Source of the DNA: an uncultured Afifella sp.
GTDB taxonomy: Bacteria; Pseudomonadota; Alphaproteobacteria; Rhizobiales; Afifellaceae
Assembly (NCBI GenBank): GCA_947259045.1
Contig: CAMYKZ010000072.1
Span: 1 to 33,512, forward strand
Direction: 5' to 3'
Length of the DNA stretch: 33,512 bases
The notes below the pieces were generated by a model, which saw nothing but the letters and a program-made list of their open reading frames with translations, searched no databases and was not told the origin of the DNA. A program made the translations under genes and the position numbers. Every line of letters starts with the position of its first letter. Within the stretch, counting starts at the first letter, position 1. Shown here one piece after another: positions 1 to 7,072 of the stretch.

Positions 1-308
1 CGCAATAGGCTGAGGTGACGCGAACATGGTGGCGCCGGCTGTTGATGACCGAGGAGTCAATGTATGAAAACGGATGATGCCTGATGTCCCTTACTGGCAC
101 ATCCCGGACTATCCGCACTCGCTTCGAGATCGTCCGCTGTACCCCTGACAGCAGACGTCCGAACGGCGACGTCATTCCTGCGTCCACTGACTAGTTAGCG
201 CAGTCCTCAGATCCGCGAATACGTACATAGCATTGCTTTGGCTTGACCGCGGCGCACATGCGTTCCTGCAGATCGCAGATGAATTGCCAAGTGTCCAGGT
301 TTGACCGG
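1..308. other. No recognisable gene; interior edge of the integrated element
   Basis: I see no credible coding frame, RNA gene or clear repeat in this stretch, which lies downstream of the leftward integrase gene. If the tRNA-derived scar to the right is the element's right end, this stretch is inside the element. Confidence 0.4.
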
Positions 309-1583
309 CTATGGTTTGGTTAGCCTTACGACATTGGCACGCCGGTCCCTGCCCTCAACAATATCACTCAACAATGCCGCCCATGATTCAAGCGCGTGGC
401 GTTTTTCTTTCTCAAAACCGTGCTGGATATAGACGCGGCCCGTTATCGTTTTCCCGATTTCTGATTTGTGGTTGAGGCATCGACCTATCAGGCTTTCGGC
501 AATGCCAAGCTCAGCAAGTCCGGTCGCACAAGTCCGCCGCAGATCGTGCGGAGTGACCGGATCAACAAGCTTGCCCGTGTCAGGATCGACAGAAAATCCC
601 ATGCCTGGCAAACATCGGCGCAAGGCGTGCGCAACAGAGGATGGGTCCATCGGCTGCACCTTGCCCGGCATCTTCCGGGAACGGCTTGAGAACAGATAAT
701 CTTCATTCGTTGACCGCATGGCGGTTTCGAGCAATGCAAGCGCCAGCGGTGATAATGGCACAGAATGCGCAAGGCCGTTTTTTGACTTCTCAGCCGGGAT
801 TGACCACGCCTTGCCATCCAGGTCGATTTCGGATCTTTCAATGGTACAGACCTCGCCAATGCGCTGACCAGTCACAAGGGCGATGCGCAACGCTAACTTG
901 ATTTTCTCTGCCATGCGAGCGGCATCTAAGCCTGCCCACAATGACCGGATTTCGTCTGCGCATAGAACCCGCGTTCTGACAGTCTCCGAACCACGGTTCG
1001 AAATGCCGGTGCATGGATTGATTTCAACAAGGCTTTCGCCAATGGCCCAATTGAACGCCCTGCGCAATGCTGCAAGCGTTCGGTTCGCCATGATTGGCGC
1101 GCCCCGGTCGCGGACAGCGTTCAACATCGAGAGCACTTCTGGCCGGCGCAATTCCCCAGCCTTTATGTGACCTAACACCGGAATCACGTTCTGGTTAAAG
1201 ATCCGCTCATCTTCACGCCATGATTTTTTCCGCAGTTTGGCGTAGCCGGAAATATAGAGGTCCAGAAGTTCCGACACGGTATTGGCCTCACGGGCCGCCG
1301 TCTTCTCCCTGGCAGGGTCTGCACCCTTTGCGATGGCAATACGTAGCTCGGACGCCTTTATCCTGATATCGGCCAATCCATATTCTTCAAAGCTACCGAT
1401 GGTGTAGCGGATCAGTTTGCCATCCGATTTCCGTCGATAGTGCATAGTCCATGTTTTACTGCCCTTTGGCGTAACCCGGAGATAAAGACCAGACTCGCCC
1501 GGAACCTTAAAATCCCTCCGAACCTCCACCTTTAGACCCTCGATATACTGAGTATTGAAGCGCCGCTTTGATTTGCCTGTCAT
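309..1583 (-). CDS. Tyrosine-type site-specific integrase (P4-like, DUF4102 N-terminus)
   Basis: A 424-residue site-specific recombinase that would insert and excise a mobile element at a tRNA gene. The N-terminal ~100 residues look like the DUF4102 arm-binding domain (YLRVTPKGSKTW, then YTIGSF). A core-binding domain follows at about residues 100-200. The catalytic domain has the full set of active residues: Arg241 in TGQRIGE, His346 and Arg349 in TPHDLRRT, His372 in LNHKS and the nucleophile Tyr385 in RVYIQHG, so the enzyme looks intact. I chose the start at 1583 (MTGKSKRRF), where P4-type integrases usually begin; an in-frame ATG at 1667 would add 28 residues that do not look like the family and would read through the tandem repeat. 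The gene ends the element: a 3' tRNA-Thr fragment lies about 150 bases upstream of its start. Confidence 0.92.
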   Translation of the reverse strand: MTGKSKRRFNTQYIEGLKVEVRRDFKVPGESGLYLRVTPKGSKTWTMHYRRKSDGKLIRYTIGSFEEYGLADIRIKASELRIAIAKGADPAREKTAAREANTVSELLDLYISGYAKLRKKSWREDERIFNQNVIPVLGHIKAGELRRPEVLSMLNAVRDRGAPIMANRTLAALRRAFNWAIGESLVEINPCTGISNRGSETVRTRVLCADEIRSLWAGLDAARMAEKIKLALRIALVTGQRIGEVCTIERSEIDLDGKAWSIPAEKSKNGLAHSVPLSPLALALLETAMRSTNEDYLFSSRSRKMPGKVQPMDPSSVAHALRRCLPGMGFSVDPDTGKLVDPVTPHDLRRTCATGLAELGIAESLIGRCLNHKSEIGKTITGRVYIQHGFEKEKRHALESWAALLSDIVEGRDRRANVVRLTKP

Positions 1584-1596
1584 CACCGATTCCCAT

Positions 1597-1618
1597 CTGG
1601 GGTAACACTGGGGTAACA
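1597..1618. repeat. Perfect tandem 11-base repeat upstream of the integrase
   Basis: The unit CTGGGGTAACA occurs twice head to tail, 14 bases upstream of the chosen integrase start. Short direct repeats between an integrase gene and its attachment core are typical of arm-type integrase binding sites, which often also allow autorepression. The sequence shows the repeat; the binding role is inference. Confidence 0.6.
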
Positions 1619-1702
1619 TAATCATGCAATTCATCGCGGCAACTTGCAACGCACTGCATCGCTCCAATCACCGGAAATGCTGGGTTTTTGCCATAAATAA
1701 TG

Positions 1703-1722
1703 TTGCAATGGATTGCAATGGA
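1703..1722. repeat. Perfect tandem 10-base repeat next to the attachment site
   Basis: The unit TTGCAATGGA is repeated exactly twice, ending about ten bases before the tRNA-derived sequence. It may be a second pair of integrase or excisionase sites flanking the crossover core. No protein-coding role is apparent. Confidence 0.5.
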
Positions 1723-1732
1723 TTTCAGTAAC

Positions 1733-1783
1733 AACTGATTTGTAATCAGGGGGTCGGGAGTTCGAGTCTCTCAGCCGGCACCA
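1733..1783 (+). other. 3' half of tRNA-Thr(UGU): attachment-site scar
   Basis: The sequence contains the anticodon arm with loop TTTGTAA (anticodon TGT, Thr), a T arm with the TTCGAGT loop and stem GGGAG/CTCTC, the 3' acceptor strand AGCCGGC, a discriminator A and an encoded CCA. No D arm or 5' acceptor strand precedes it; the bases upstream are the tandem repeat. It is therefore only the 3' half of a tRNA gene, as left at the distal end when an element integrates into a tRNA 3' end. The intact gene should sit at the other end of the element, left of this window. The crossover probably lies at or near the anticodon loop. Confidence 0.85.
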
Positions 1784-1874
1784 GCGATTTCATTGTCCGC
1801 CCCGGATACATCGGTGATCTTGTTCCGCCGGGCGCCGTCGACAATCAGTCTGATGACCGGCAAACCGCTCGCAC

Positions 1875-2591
1875 TCATGGCAAGTCCACGTGAAATTCCG
1901 GTGCCCGGTAAGGTCCGTAAATCAGGGCGGATTTCCCGTCCGGCGCCGCAAAAACCGTCTTCGGCAGGATCGTTTCGAGATCGAATTGACCGCTTCCTTC
2001 GATGTCGCGGATACTGATCCTTTCAGCGAGCGCCTGCTTCAGCCCGGCGAGTGCACGGGCCTGCTGCGGCATGCGCGAACCTGCTCCGCCAAAAAGGATC
2101 GCATGAAGCGTCTCACCGTCCCAGAAAGCCAGATCGACGCGGACGGGATTGTGCCCGGCAACGGGAACCAGTTCGCTCCCTGCCGCCGTCACCGGCTGGA
2201 CATGCGCATTGGGCATCGGCAAAAGCGTTTCGAAAAACCGGTCGGTGGGGTGCGTCACGGCTTCCGGCCGTTCCGGCGGCGGGCCGGCAAGCTGTTCAGC
2301 CCGGTCAAGATAGGCCGCAACAACGCGGCGGGCGCGGGCAGCAAACGGCGGTGAAGCGGCCATCAGTCGGTCTCGGCAGAGCATTCTCAGCTTCGCACGG
2401 GTATCAAGGGCGGCGACAAGACCGGGCGCGACCGTCATCCAGCCCCGCGAGTTCAGCCGGAATGCCGGCGTCTGCGCCCCGAAAAGGGCGACCTGCCGGC
2501 CCAGCCCGCCGCCCCGGGAGGCGACCAGCTTGCCCTCTGCGGCGCGCGCGGCCGATGCATCGGACACGCGCCCGAAGCTCAGAAAGATCAT
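1875..2591 (-). CDS. Unrecognised 238-residue protein, second gene after the LVIVD protein
   Basis: I do not recognise this protein. It has no signal peptide or membrane segment and is rich in Ala, Arg and Pro. Visible stretches include FLSFGRVSDAS at the start, a helical Arg/Ala-rich middle (about residues 65-105), and a beta-looking C-terminal half (VRVDLAFWDGETLHAILFGGAG). The start at 2591 (MIFLSFG) leaves 16 bases after the stop of the upstream gene; an earlier in-frame ATG at 2684 would overlap that gene by 77 bases. The tight spacing suggests co-transcription and perhaps a shared role with the LVIVD protein and the divergent transporter. Its stop lies about 90 bases from the attachment scar, so it marks the start of the core chromosome here. 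Confidence 0.7.
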   Translation of the reverse strand: MIFLSFGRVSDASAARAAEGKLVASRGGGLGRQVALFGAQTPAFRLNSRGWMTVAPGLVAALDTRAKLRMLCRDRLMAASPPFAARARRVVAAYLDRAEQLAGPPPERPEAVTHPTDRFFETLLPMPNAHVQPVTAAGSELVPVAGHNPVRVDLAFWDGETLHAILFGGAGSRMPQQARALAGLKQALAERISIRDIEGSGQFDLETILPKTVFAAPDGKSALIYGPYRAPEFHVDLP

Positions 2592-2607
2592 GGGTGCGCG
2601 CCTGAAT

Positions 2608-3840
2608 TCAAATGTCAGCCTCGAATATGTAAAGCCCGCCAGCCCAGCGATCGACGGAATAGATGATTGCGCGCTCGTCCACATAGATGTCGTTCATCTG
2701 CGCCGTCGGCACGCGCGAGCCTTCTGGCCCTTCCGGCACGTAGAAAGCCAGCGTCTCCGGCCGGTAGGGATCGGAGATGTCGTAGATCCGGACACCGGCA
2801 TTGAAGAAACAGCCGAAAATCACATCCTCGCTCCGCATCGAGGGACCCGGCCGGTTCTCGTGGATATTGTGCGAGCCGAAGCGGCCGCCCTTGTGGCCGT
2901 ATTCCTCTACCGGCGGGAGCGGGAAGGTCGAGATCGGAACGAGGTTGTCCTCTTTGCGTGCATCCACCATCCAGGTCAGTTTTGGCCAGTCTTCGCCGTC
3001 GTCCTGCACGCATTCGTCGGTTACGACGAGAAGGTCGCGGTTGAGCAGCGGCATGACAGTGTGGGTAAAACCCGGATAGGGCGGATGCGGGTTCCAGGAG
3101 CCGACCACACTGGGGCTGGATTTGTCCGAGATATCGAGAATGAAGGCGCCGCCGTCGATATAACCAAGATAGGCCCTGTCCGGCCGGTCGGGGTAAACAT
3201 TGGCATTGTGGAGCCGGAACGCATCCGGCCCCCGGAGATTGTCAAGCGGCATGGGCCGGACGCGCTCCGGCGCGGGCGCATCGTCGCCTTCACGGGTTCC
3301 GGGCATCCACCAGCGCCCGGCCTCGACAGGCTTTGCCGGGTCTCGCACATCGATGATCCGGTAGATCTGGTCGTCACGCGGATGCCGCGGCATGAAATCA
3401 TCAGCACCGCCCGCGCAATGAACGAATTCCCCGTCGCAGAACCAGCAGCAATGGACGCCTCGTGAATTTGGTCCCGACATATCGAAGAACGAGATCGATC
3501 TGGGGTTTTCCGGATCGGAAATATCGAAAAGTTCGATTCCCGCCGGATTATCGCCGGGCTGCGCAACCTGATAGCAGACGACCATCATGTCGCCGGTGAC
3601 GTCGAGCGAGTTCGATCGCATCCGGGGATGCGGCAGTTCGGTCTGACAGATCAGTTCCGGGTTACGCGGATCGGAGACATCGACGGCAGAAAAGTTTTTC
3701 GGCGGCCCTTCATGGGCGAGCCACATGACACGCCGTCCGTCCTTGGCCATCTGGATGGCCATCCCCTCGCCGACGCCGCCGAAACCGCCCAGTCCATGAT
3801 TCGACAACAGCTTCATGTTCTTAGACAGCGCTTCAGCCAT
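2608..3840 (-). CDS. LVIVD-repeat beta-propeller-like protein
   Basis: A 410-residue protein with repeated beta-strand units of the LVIVD type: FSAVDVSDPRNPELI, IELFDISDPENPRSI, YRIIDVRDPAKPVEA, FILDISDKSSPSVVG and VRIYDISDPYRPETL. Each has the hydrophobic strand followed by D-[IV]-[SR]-D-P-x-x-P, and the whole probably forms a propeller. No signal peptide is visible, so it is likely cytoplasmic. A substrate or reaction cannot be assigned. I chose the ATG at 3840 (MAEALSKN) because the AGAGG ribosome site lies 9 bases ahead of it; the ATG at 3849 directly abuts that AGAGG. It is divergent from tctC and is followed after 16 bases by the unknown 238-residue gene. The shared promoter region suggests regulation together with the uptake operon, probably by the GntR-type protein at 8121. 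Confidence 0.85.
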   Translation of the reverse strand: MAEALSKNMKLLSNHGLGGFGGVGEGMAIQMAKDGRRVMWLAHEGPPKNFSAVDVSDPRNPELICQTELPHPRMRSNSLDVTGDMMVVCYQVAQPGDNPAGIELFDISDPENPRSISFFDMSGPNSRGVHCCWFCDGEFVHCAGGADDFMPRHPRDDQIYRIIDVRDPAKPVEAGRWWMPGTREGDDAPAPERVRPMPLDNLRGPDAFRLHNANVYPDRPDRAYLGYIDGGAFILDISDKSSPSVVGSWNPHPPYPGFTHTVMPLLNRDLLVVTDECVQDDGEDWPKLTWMVDARKEDNLVPISTFPLPPVEEYGHKGGRFGSHNIHENRPGPSMRSEDVIFGCFFNAGVRIYDISDPYRPETLAFYVPEGPEGSRVPTAQMNDIYVDERAIIYSVDRWAGGLYIFEADI

Positions 3841-3862
3841 TTCGTGCATCCTCTGTTTTTAA

Positions 3863-3891
3863 AATATATTTTTTGTGCTTTCGTTCGACAA
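3863..3891 (-). promoter_or_regulatory. Sigma70-type promoter for the leftward LVIVD operon
   Basis: Read on the minus strand there is a -35 box TTGTCG (3891-3886), a 17-base spacer and a -10 box TATATT (3868-3863), which matches the consensus at five of six bases. The start of transcription would fall about 16 bases before the start codon at 3840. The surrounding 45 bases are strongly AT-rich. Confidence 0.55.
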
Positions 3892-3904
3892 AATATATAT
3901 CCGG

Positions 3905-3915
3905 TTGACTGTCAA
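3905..3915. promoter_or_regulatory. Inverted repeat TTGAC-T-GTCAA, possible operator and -35 box for tctC
   Basis: A perfect 5-base inverted repeat around one central base lies between the divergent genes. Its left arm gives a -35-like TTGACT for rightward transcription, but the -10 candidate 17 bases on (TGAATT, 3928-3933) is weak. Its placement suits a regulator controlling both directions, such as the GntR/FCD protein encoded at the end of the operon. Confidence 0.35.
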
Positions 3916-3968
3916 TGGGAAATTTGTTGAATTCATCTCCAGCGGCCTGGGCAATGGACCGTCAATGA

Positions 3969-3985
3969 TGCCGCATCATGCGGCA
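3969..3985. promoter_or_regulatory. 17-base palindrome just ahead of tctC
   Basis: TGCCGCAT-C-ATGCGGCA is a perfect inverted repeat with 8-base arms, centred about 33 bases before the tctC start and ending 8 bases before its GGGAGGA ribosome site (3994-4000). It could be an operator or a leader-RNA hairpin that affects translation of the binding protein. Confidence 0.4.
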
Positions 3986-4009
3986 CTGAACTTGGGAGGA
4001 AACGACACG

Positions 4010-4981
4010 ATGCGATTATTAAACATCACTGCTGCCTGCGCGGTGCTTTCGTTAGCCGCGGCTGCAGCTCCGGCACAAGCGGAATGGCCGGAGAAACCAA
4101 TTGAGATGGTCTGCGCGACCAGCGCCGGATCAGGCGCGGCAAACTGGTGCCTTCTGATGTCGGAACTGGTGAGCAAGGAACTCGGCACACCGATCGAAGT
4201 CCTGTTCAAGCCGGCCGGAGCAGGCAACGAAGCTGCGACCTATGTCGCAGAACGTCCCGCCGACGGTTACACCTGGCTCCAGCGCAATACGAGCTATGGC
4301 GGCTATATGAACCTGCCGACCTTCCGCCCCGACCCGGAACAATTCAACGTTGCGGTGGAGATCGAGAAGTTTCTCTACGTGATCGCGGTGAAAGGCGATT
4401 CGCCCTACAAGAGCTGGGAAGAATTGCTCGAAGGCATGAAGTCTGCCCAAGAGCCCCTAAGCGTCGCGGCCAACAAGCCAGGCTCGGCGCACCATTTGCA
4501 TCTGGTAAAACTCTTCGACGCCGCAGGCGTCCCGTGGAAATACGTGCCCTATAATGGCTCCGGCGGCGCCATGCGGGATACGCTTGGCGGGCACACTGAT
4601 CTGGCCATCGGACCTCCTGGCATCTGGATGCCTCATGTCGAAAGCGGCAATGCGCGCTTCCTCTTCCTCATCAACGAGGAAAAGGTCGACCGCCCTGGCC
4701 TCGCCGACCTGCCGATCCCCTCGGACTATGGCATGAACTACGACATCATCCATCAGGTGCAGGGCATATTCAGCAAGAAAGGCACGCCGAAGGAGGTCAC
4801 CGACAAGATCGCGGCAGCCTTCAAGACAGTGACGGAAGGCGAAGCCTATGTTGAGTACATCTCCAAGAACGTTCACGTCGTGCCAAACTTCAGTGACGAT
4901 CTGGACGCCAACACCAAACGCTTCCATGCTCTGCGTGCGACGATGAAAGACGCTCTGACAGAGGCCGGGATTCTGAATTAG
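4010..4981 (+). CDS. tctC: TctC/Bug-family periplasmic solute-binding protein
   Basis: The extracytoplasmic receptor of a tripartite tricarboxylate transporter; it binds a carboxylate-type solute in the periplasm and hands it to the TctAB membrane pair. The 323-residue protein starts with a clear signal peptide (MRLLNITAACAV..., cut after PAQA), followed by the Bug-family opening EWPEKPIEMV and family stretches such as SVAANKPGSAHHLHL, VPYNGSGGAMRDTLGGHTDLAIG and IAAAFKTV. The start at 4010 is set by the signal peptide and by GGGAGGA nine bases upstream; the frame is open further back but that extension has no signal peptide. The ligand cannot be read from sequence: Bug proteins bind many small acids. 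It is the first gene of tctCBA-cobW-gntR. Confidence 0.93.
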   Translation: MRLLNITAACAVLSLAAAAAPAQAEWPEKPIEMVCATSAGSGAANWCLLMSELVSKELGTPIEVLFKPAGAGNEAATYVAERPADGYTWLQRNTSYGGYMNLPTFRPDPEQFNVAVEIEKFLYVIAVKGDSPYKSWEELLEGMKSAQEPLSVAANKPGSAHHLHLVKLFDAAGVPWKYVPYNGSGGAMRDTLGGHTDLAIGPPGIWMPHVESGNARFLFLINEEKVDRPGLADLPIPSDYGMNYDIIHQVQGIFSKKGTPKEVTDKIAAAFKTVTEGEAYVEYISKNVHVVPNFSDDLDANTKRFHALRATMKDALTEAGILN

Positions 4982-4997
4982 ACACATGCCCGTGTGA

Positions 4998-5019
4998 CGG
5001 CGGGAGCGCGCTCCCGCCG
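4998..5019 (+). terminator. Perfect GC-rich hairpin between tctC and tctB
   Basis: An exact 22-base palindrome (CGGCGGGAGCG then its complement) sits 16 bases after the tctC stop, with no T run behind it. It would be a very stable RNA hairpin. In binding-protein operons such intercistronic hairpins commonly act as partial terminators or as mRNA 3'-end protection, giving more binding protein than membrane components. That role is inference here. Confidence 0.55.
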
Positions 5020-5051
5020 CATCAGGCCCGAACAGGGCAAAGGTCCGGACC

Positions 5052-5546
5052 ATGCTCACTATCACGCTGACCCGGCGACAGGCTGACCTCATCCTGTTCG
5101 CAGTGTTTCTGATCCTCGCTCTCGGCGCCTACCAGTTCACCGCCTATTTCCCCAGCCCGCTTTTGCCGGGGTATCCGGGTTCAGCAATGTTCCCGAGAAT
5201 TGTGCTGGTCGCAATGGGCATTATTGTAACCTTCGGATTCATTCGCGGCGTGTTCGCCCTGGGAAAGCGCGCGCCGCGCGGCAGTGTCGAAATACCGCTC
5301 ACGCCGTTCATGGCCTCGGTCGCCTTTCTTTGTGTTTTCGCCACATTGCTTGCATGGGTTGGCATGGAAGCAGCGGTTTTTGCCGCAATCGCCGGCGGTC
5401 TTTACTACCGCACCCGAAGCCTGCTCTTCTCGTTGAGTTACGGGCTGTGCGCGGTTGCCGTTGTCTATCTGCTCTTTGTTCAGGCCCTTTCGGTTCACCT
5501 GCCGCTGCTTTTTCTGCCGCGTTATCTTCCGGAGATCTGGGTCTGA
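5052..5546 (+). CDS. tctB: TctB-family small membrane subunit
   Basis: The small integral membrane component of the tripartite tricarboxylate transporter. At 164 residues it has the family's usual length and about four membrane segments (near residues 11-29, 46-66, 80-100 and 123-142). The first loop carries the characteristic PGSAMFPRIV stretch, close to the conserved PG-x-FP of TctB proteins. It overlaps tctA by one base (TGATG), which indicates translational coupling, and follows tctC by 70 bases that contain the strong hairpin. Confidence 0.9.
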   Translation: MLTITLTRRQADLILFAVFLILALGAYQFTAYFPSPLLPGYPGSAMFPRIVLVAMGIIVTFGFIRGVFALGKRAPRGSVEIPLTPFMASVAFLCVFATLLAWVGMEAAVFAAIAGGLYYRTRSLLFSLSYGLCAVAVVYLLFVQALSVHLPLLFLPRYLPEIWV

Positions 5547-7072
5547 TGGAGATCTTTGCCCAGTTCGGGCCCGCCCTGCTTCTCGTATTCGACCCGGTCA
5601 ACTTCGGGCTGATCTTCCTCGGCGTGATCCTCGGTGTCGCTTTCGGCGTTCTTCCGGGATTCGGCGGCAGCCAGGCGCTCGCGCTCCTCTTCCCCTTCTC
5701 CTTCCTGATGGAACCGGCGGCCGCCGTGATGTTCATGCTGGCGGTCTATTCGGCCGCCGAATATGGCGGCTCGATTCCCGCGATCCTGATCCGAACGCCC
5801 GGCACGACGGCTGCCGTAATGACAATTCTCGACGGCGCGCCTATGGCGAGCAATGGCCGGCCCCGCCGGGCACTCACCATCTCCATCACCGCCGGCGTAA
5901 CCGGCGGGATCATATCGACGATTATCTTCATCCTGGCGGCGTCAAGCCTGGCCTGGGTGGGTCTCAAATTCGGACCGAGCGAGCTTTTCGGCGTTGGCGT
6001 CTTCGGCCTTTCAATCGTCGGCAGTTTCGTTGGGAAGGACCCCGCGAAAGCGTTCCTGGGCGCGACCATCGGCCTGCTTCTTGCGACCGTCGGCGACAGT
6101 TCCTTCGGCGGCACGCGGTTTGTCTTCGACCAGCCCTATCTCTACGACGGCGTTCCGCTCATCGTGATGATCGTAGCGATGTTGGCCGGACCGGAAGCGT
6201 TCCGCCTGCTGATGAGCGTCCGCGACTTCTCAGACAAGCGAAAGTCAACGGAACTCCGGATCGCCGGCGATCAGGACGACCAGTTGAGTTTTAGGGAATA
6301 TCTCGCCCTTGGACCCGCAATGCTTCGCGGCGGCCTCATCGGCACGATTGCGGGAGCGCTGCCCGGCCCAGGGCCGACCATGGCCGCGGTGCTGGCCTAT
6401 AACGAAGAGAAGCGATGGTCACGGACACCTGAGAAATTCGGAACCGGGATCGACAGCGGCGTAGCTGCGCCGGAAAGCTCCAACAACGCCGTGGTTGCGG
6501 GTGCGCTCGTCCCGGCCCTTGCCCTCGGCATCCCGGGTTCGGGCGCCATCGCGATTCTGCTCGGCGTTCTTGTGAGCAAGGGAATTTCGCCCGGCCCCAC
6601 GCTATTCTCCGACGGCGGACCGCTGGTCATGGCTGTCTTTATTGGCCTCCTTGTCGCCAACGTGCTTCTGCTTTTTGTCGGACTGTTCGGCGTGCGGCTC
6701 TTCGTGCCGATCTCGCGGGTGCCGAGCGGCATTCTCGGCCCATTCGTTTTCGTACTCCTGATGGTCGGCGTTTACGCCTACGACAATTCGTTTGCCCATG
6801 TCCTGATGCTGATCGTCCTCGCCAGCATTGCATGGCTTCTTGAGCGCATGGGCGTATCGACCCTTCCCGTCATACTCGGTTTCGTCATGGGACCTATTAT
6901 CGAGAACAATCTCGGCCGGGCTCTCATCATAGAGGGCGGCGATCTCTGGGACGTCGTCAGCAAGCCGATAACTGCGTCGCTCCTGATTGTTTCATTCGTT
7001 ACCGCCGTAATCAGCTACATCCGCACCGTGCGGAGCGAGCGGGAAATGTCTTCGTCCCCGGCGGAAAAATGA
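5546..7072 (+). CDS. tctA: TctA-family large membrane permease subunit
   Basis: The 508-residue transport channel of the tripartite tricarboxylate transporter, with about 11-12 hydrophobic segments. It carries the two family glycine/proline motifs: GVLPGFGGSQALALLFPFSF near residue 36 and GTIAGALPGPGPTMAAVLAY near residue 270, followed by LALGIPGSGAIAILLG. The ATG at 5546 overlaps the tctB stop and gives the normal family length and N-terminus (MEIFAQFG); upstream in-frame ATGs lie inside tctB. Its last four bases overlap the start of the GTPase gene (ATGA), so the two are translationally coupled. Confidence 0.95.
   Translation: MEIFAQFGPALLLVFDPVNFGLIFLGVILGVAFGVLPGFGGSQALALLFPFSFLMEPAAAVMFMLAVYSAAEYGGSIPAILIRTPGTTAAVMTILDGAPMASNGRPRRALTISITAGVTGGIISTIIFILAASSLAWVGLKFGPSELFGVGVFGLSIVGSFVGKDPAKAFLGATIGLLLATVGDSSFGGTRFVFDQPYLYDGVPLIVMIVAMLAGPEAFRLLMSVRDFSDKRKSTELRIAGDQDDQLSFREYLALGPAMLRGGLIGTIAGALPGPGPTMAAVLAYNEEKRWSRTPEKFGTGIDSGVAAPESSNNAVVAGALVPALALGIPGSGAIAILLGVLVSKGISPGPTLFSDGGPLVMAVFIGLLVANVLLLFVGLFGVRLFVPISRVPSGILGPFVFVLLMVGVYAYDNSFAHVLMLIVLASIAWLLERMGVSTLPVILGFVMGPIIENNLGRALIIEGGDLWDVVSKPITASLLIVSFVTAVISYIRTVRSEREMSSSPAEK

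Noticed and set aside
2530..3465. 311-residue plus-strand frame antisense to the LVIVD gene
   Set aside because: The minus-strand frame carries repeated LVIVD motifs and a ribosome site; the plus-strand translation shows none.
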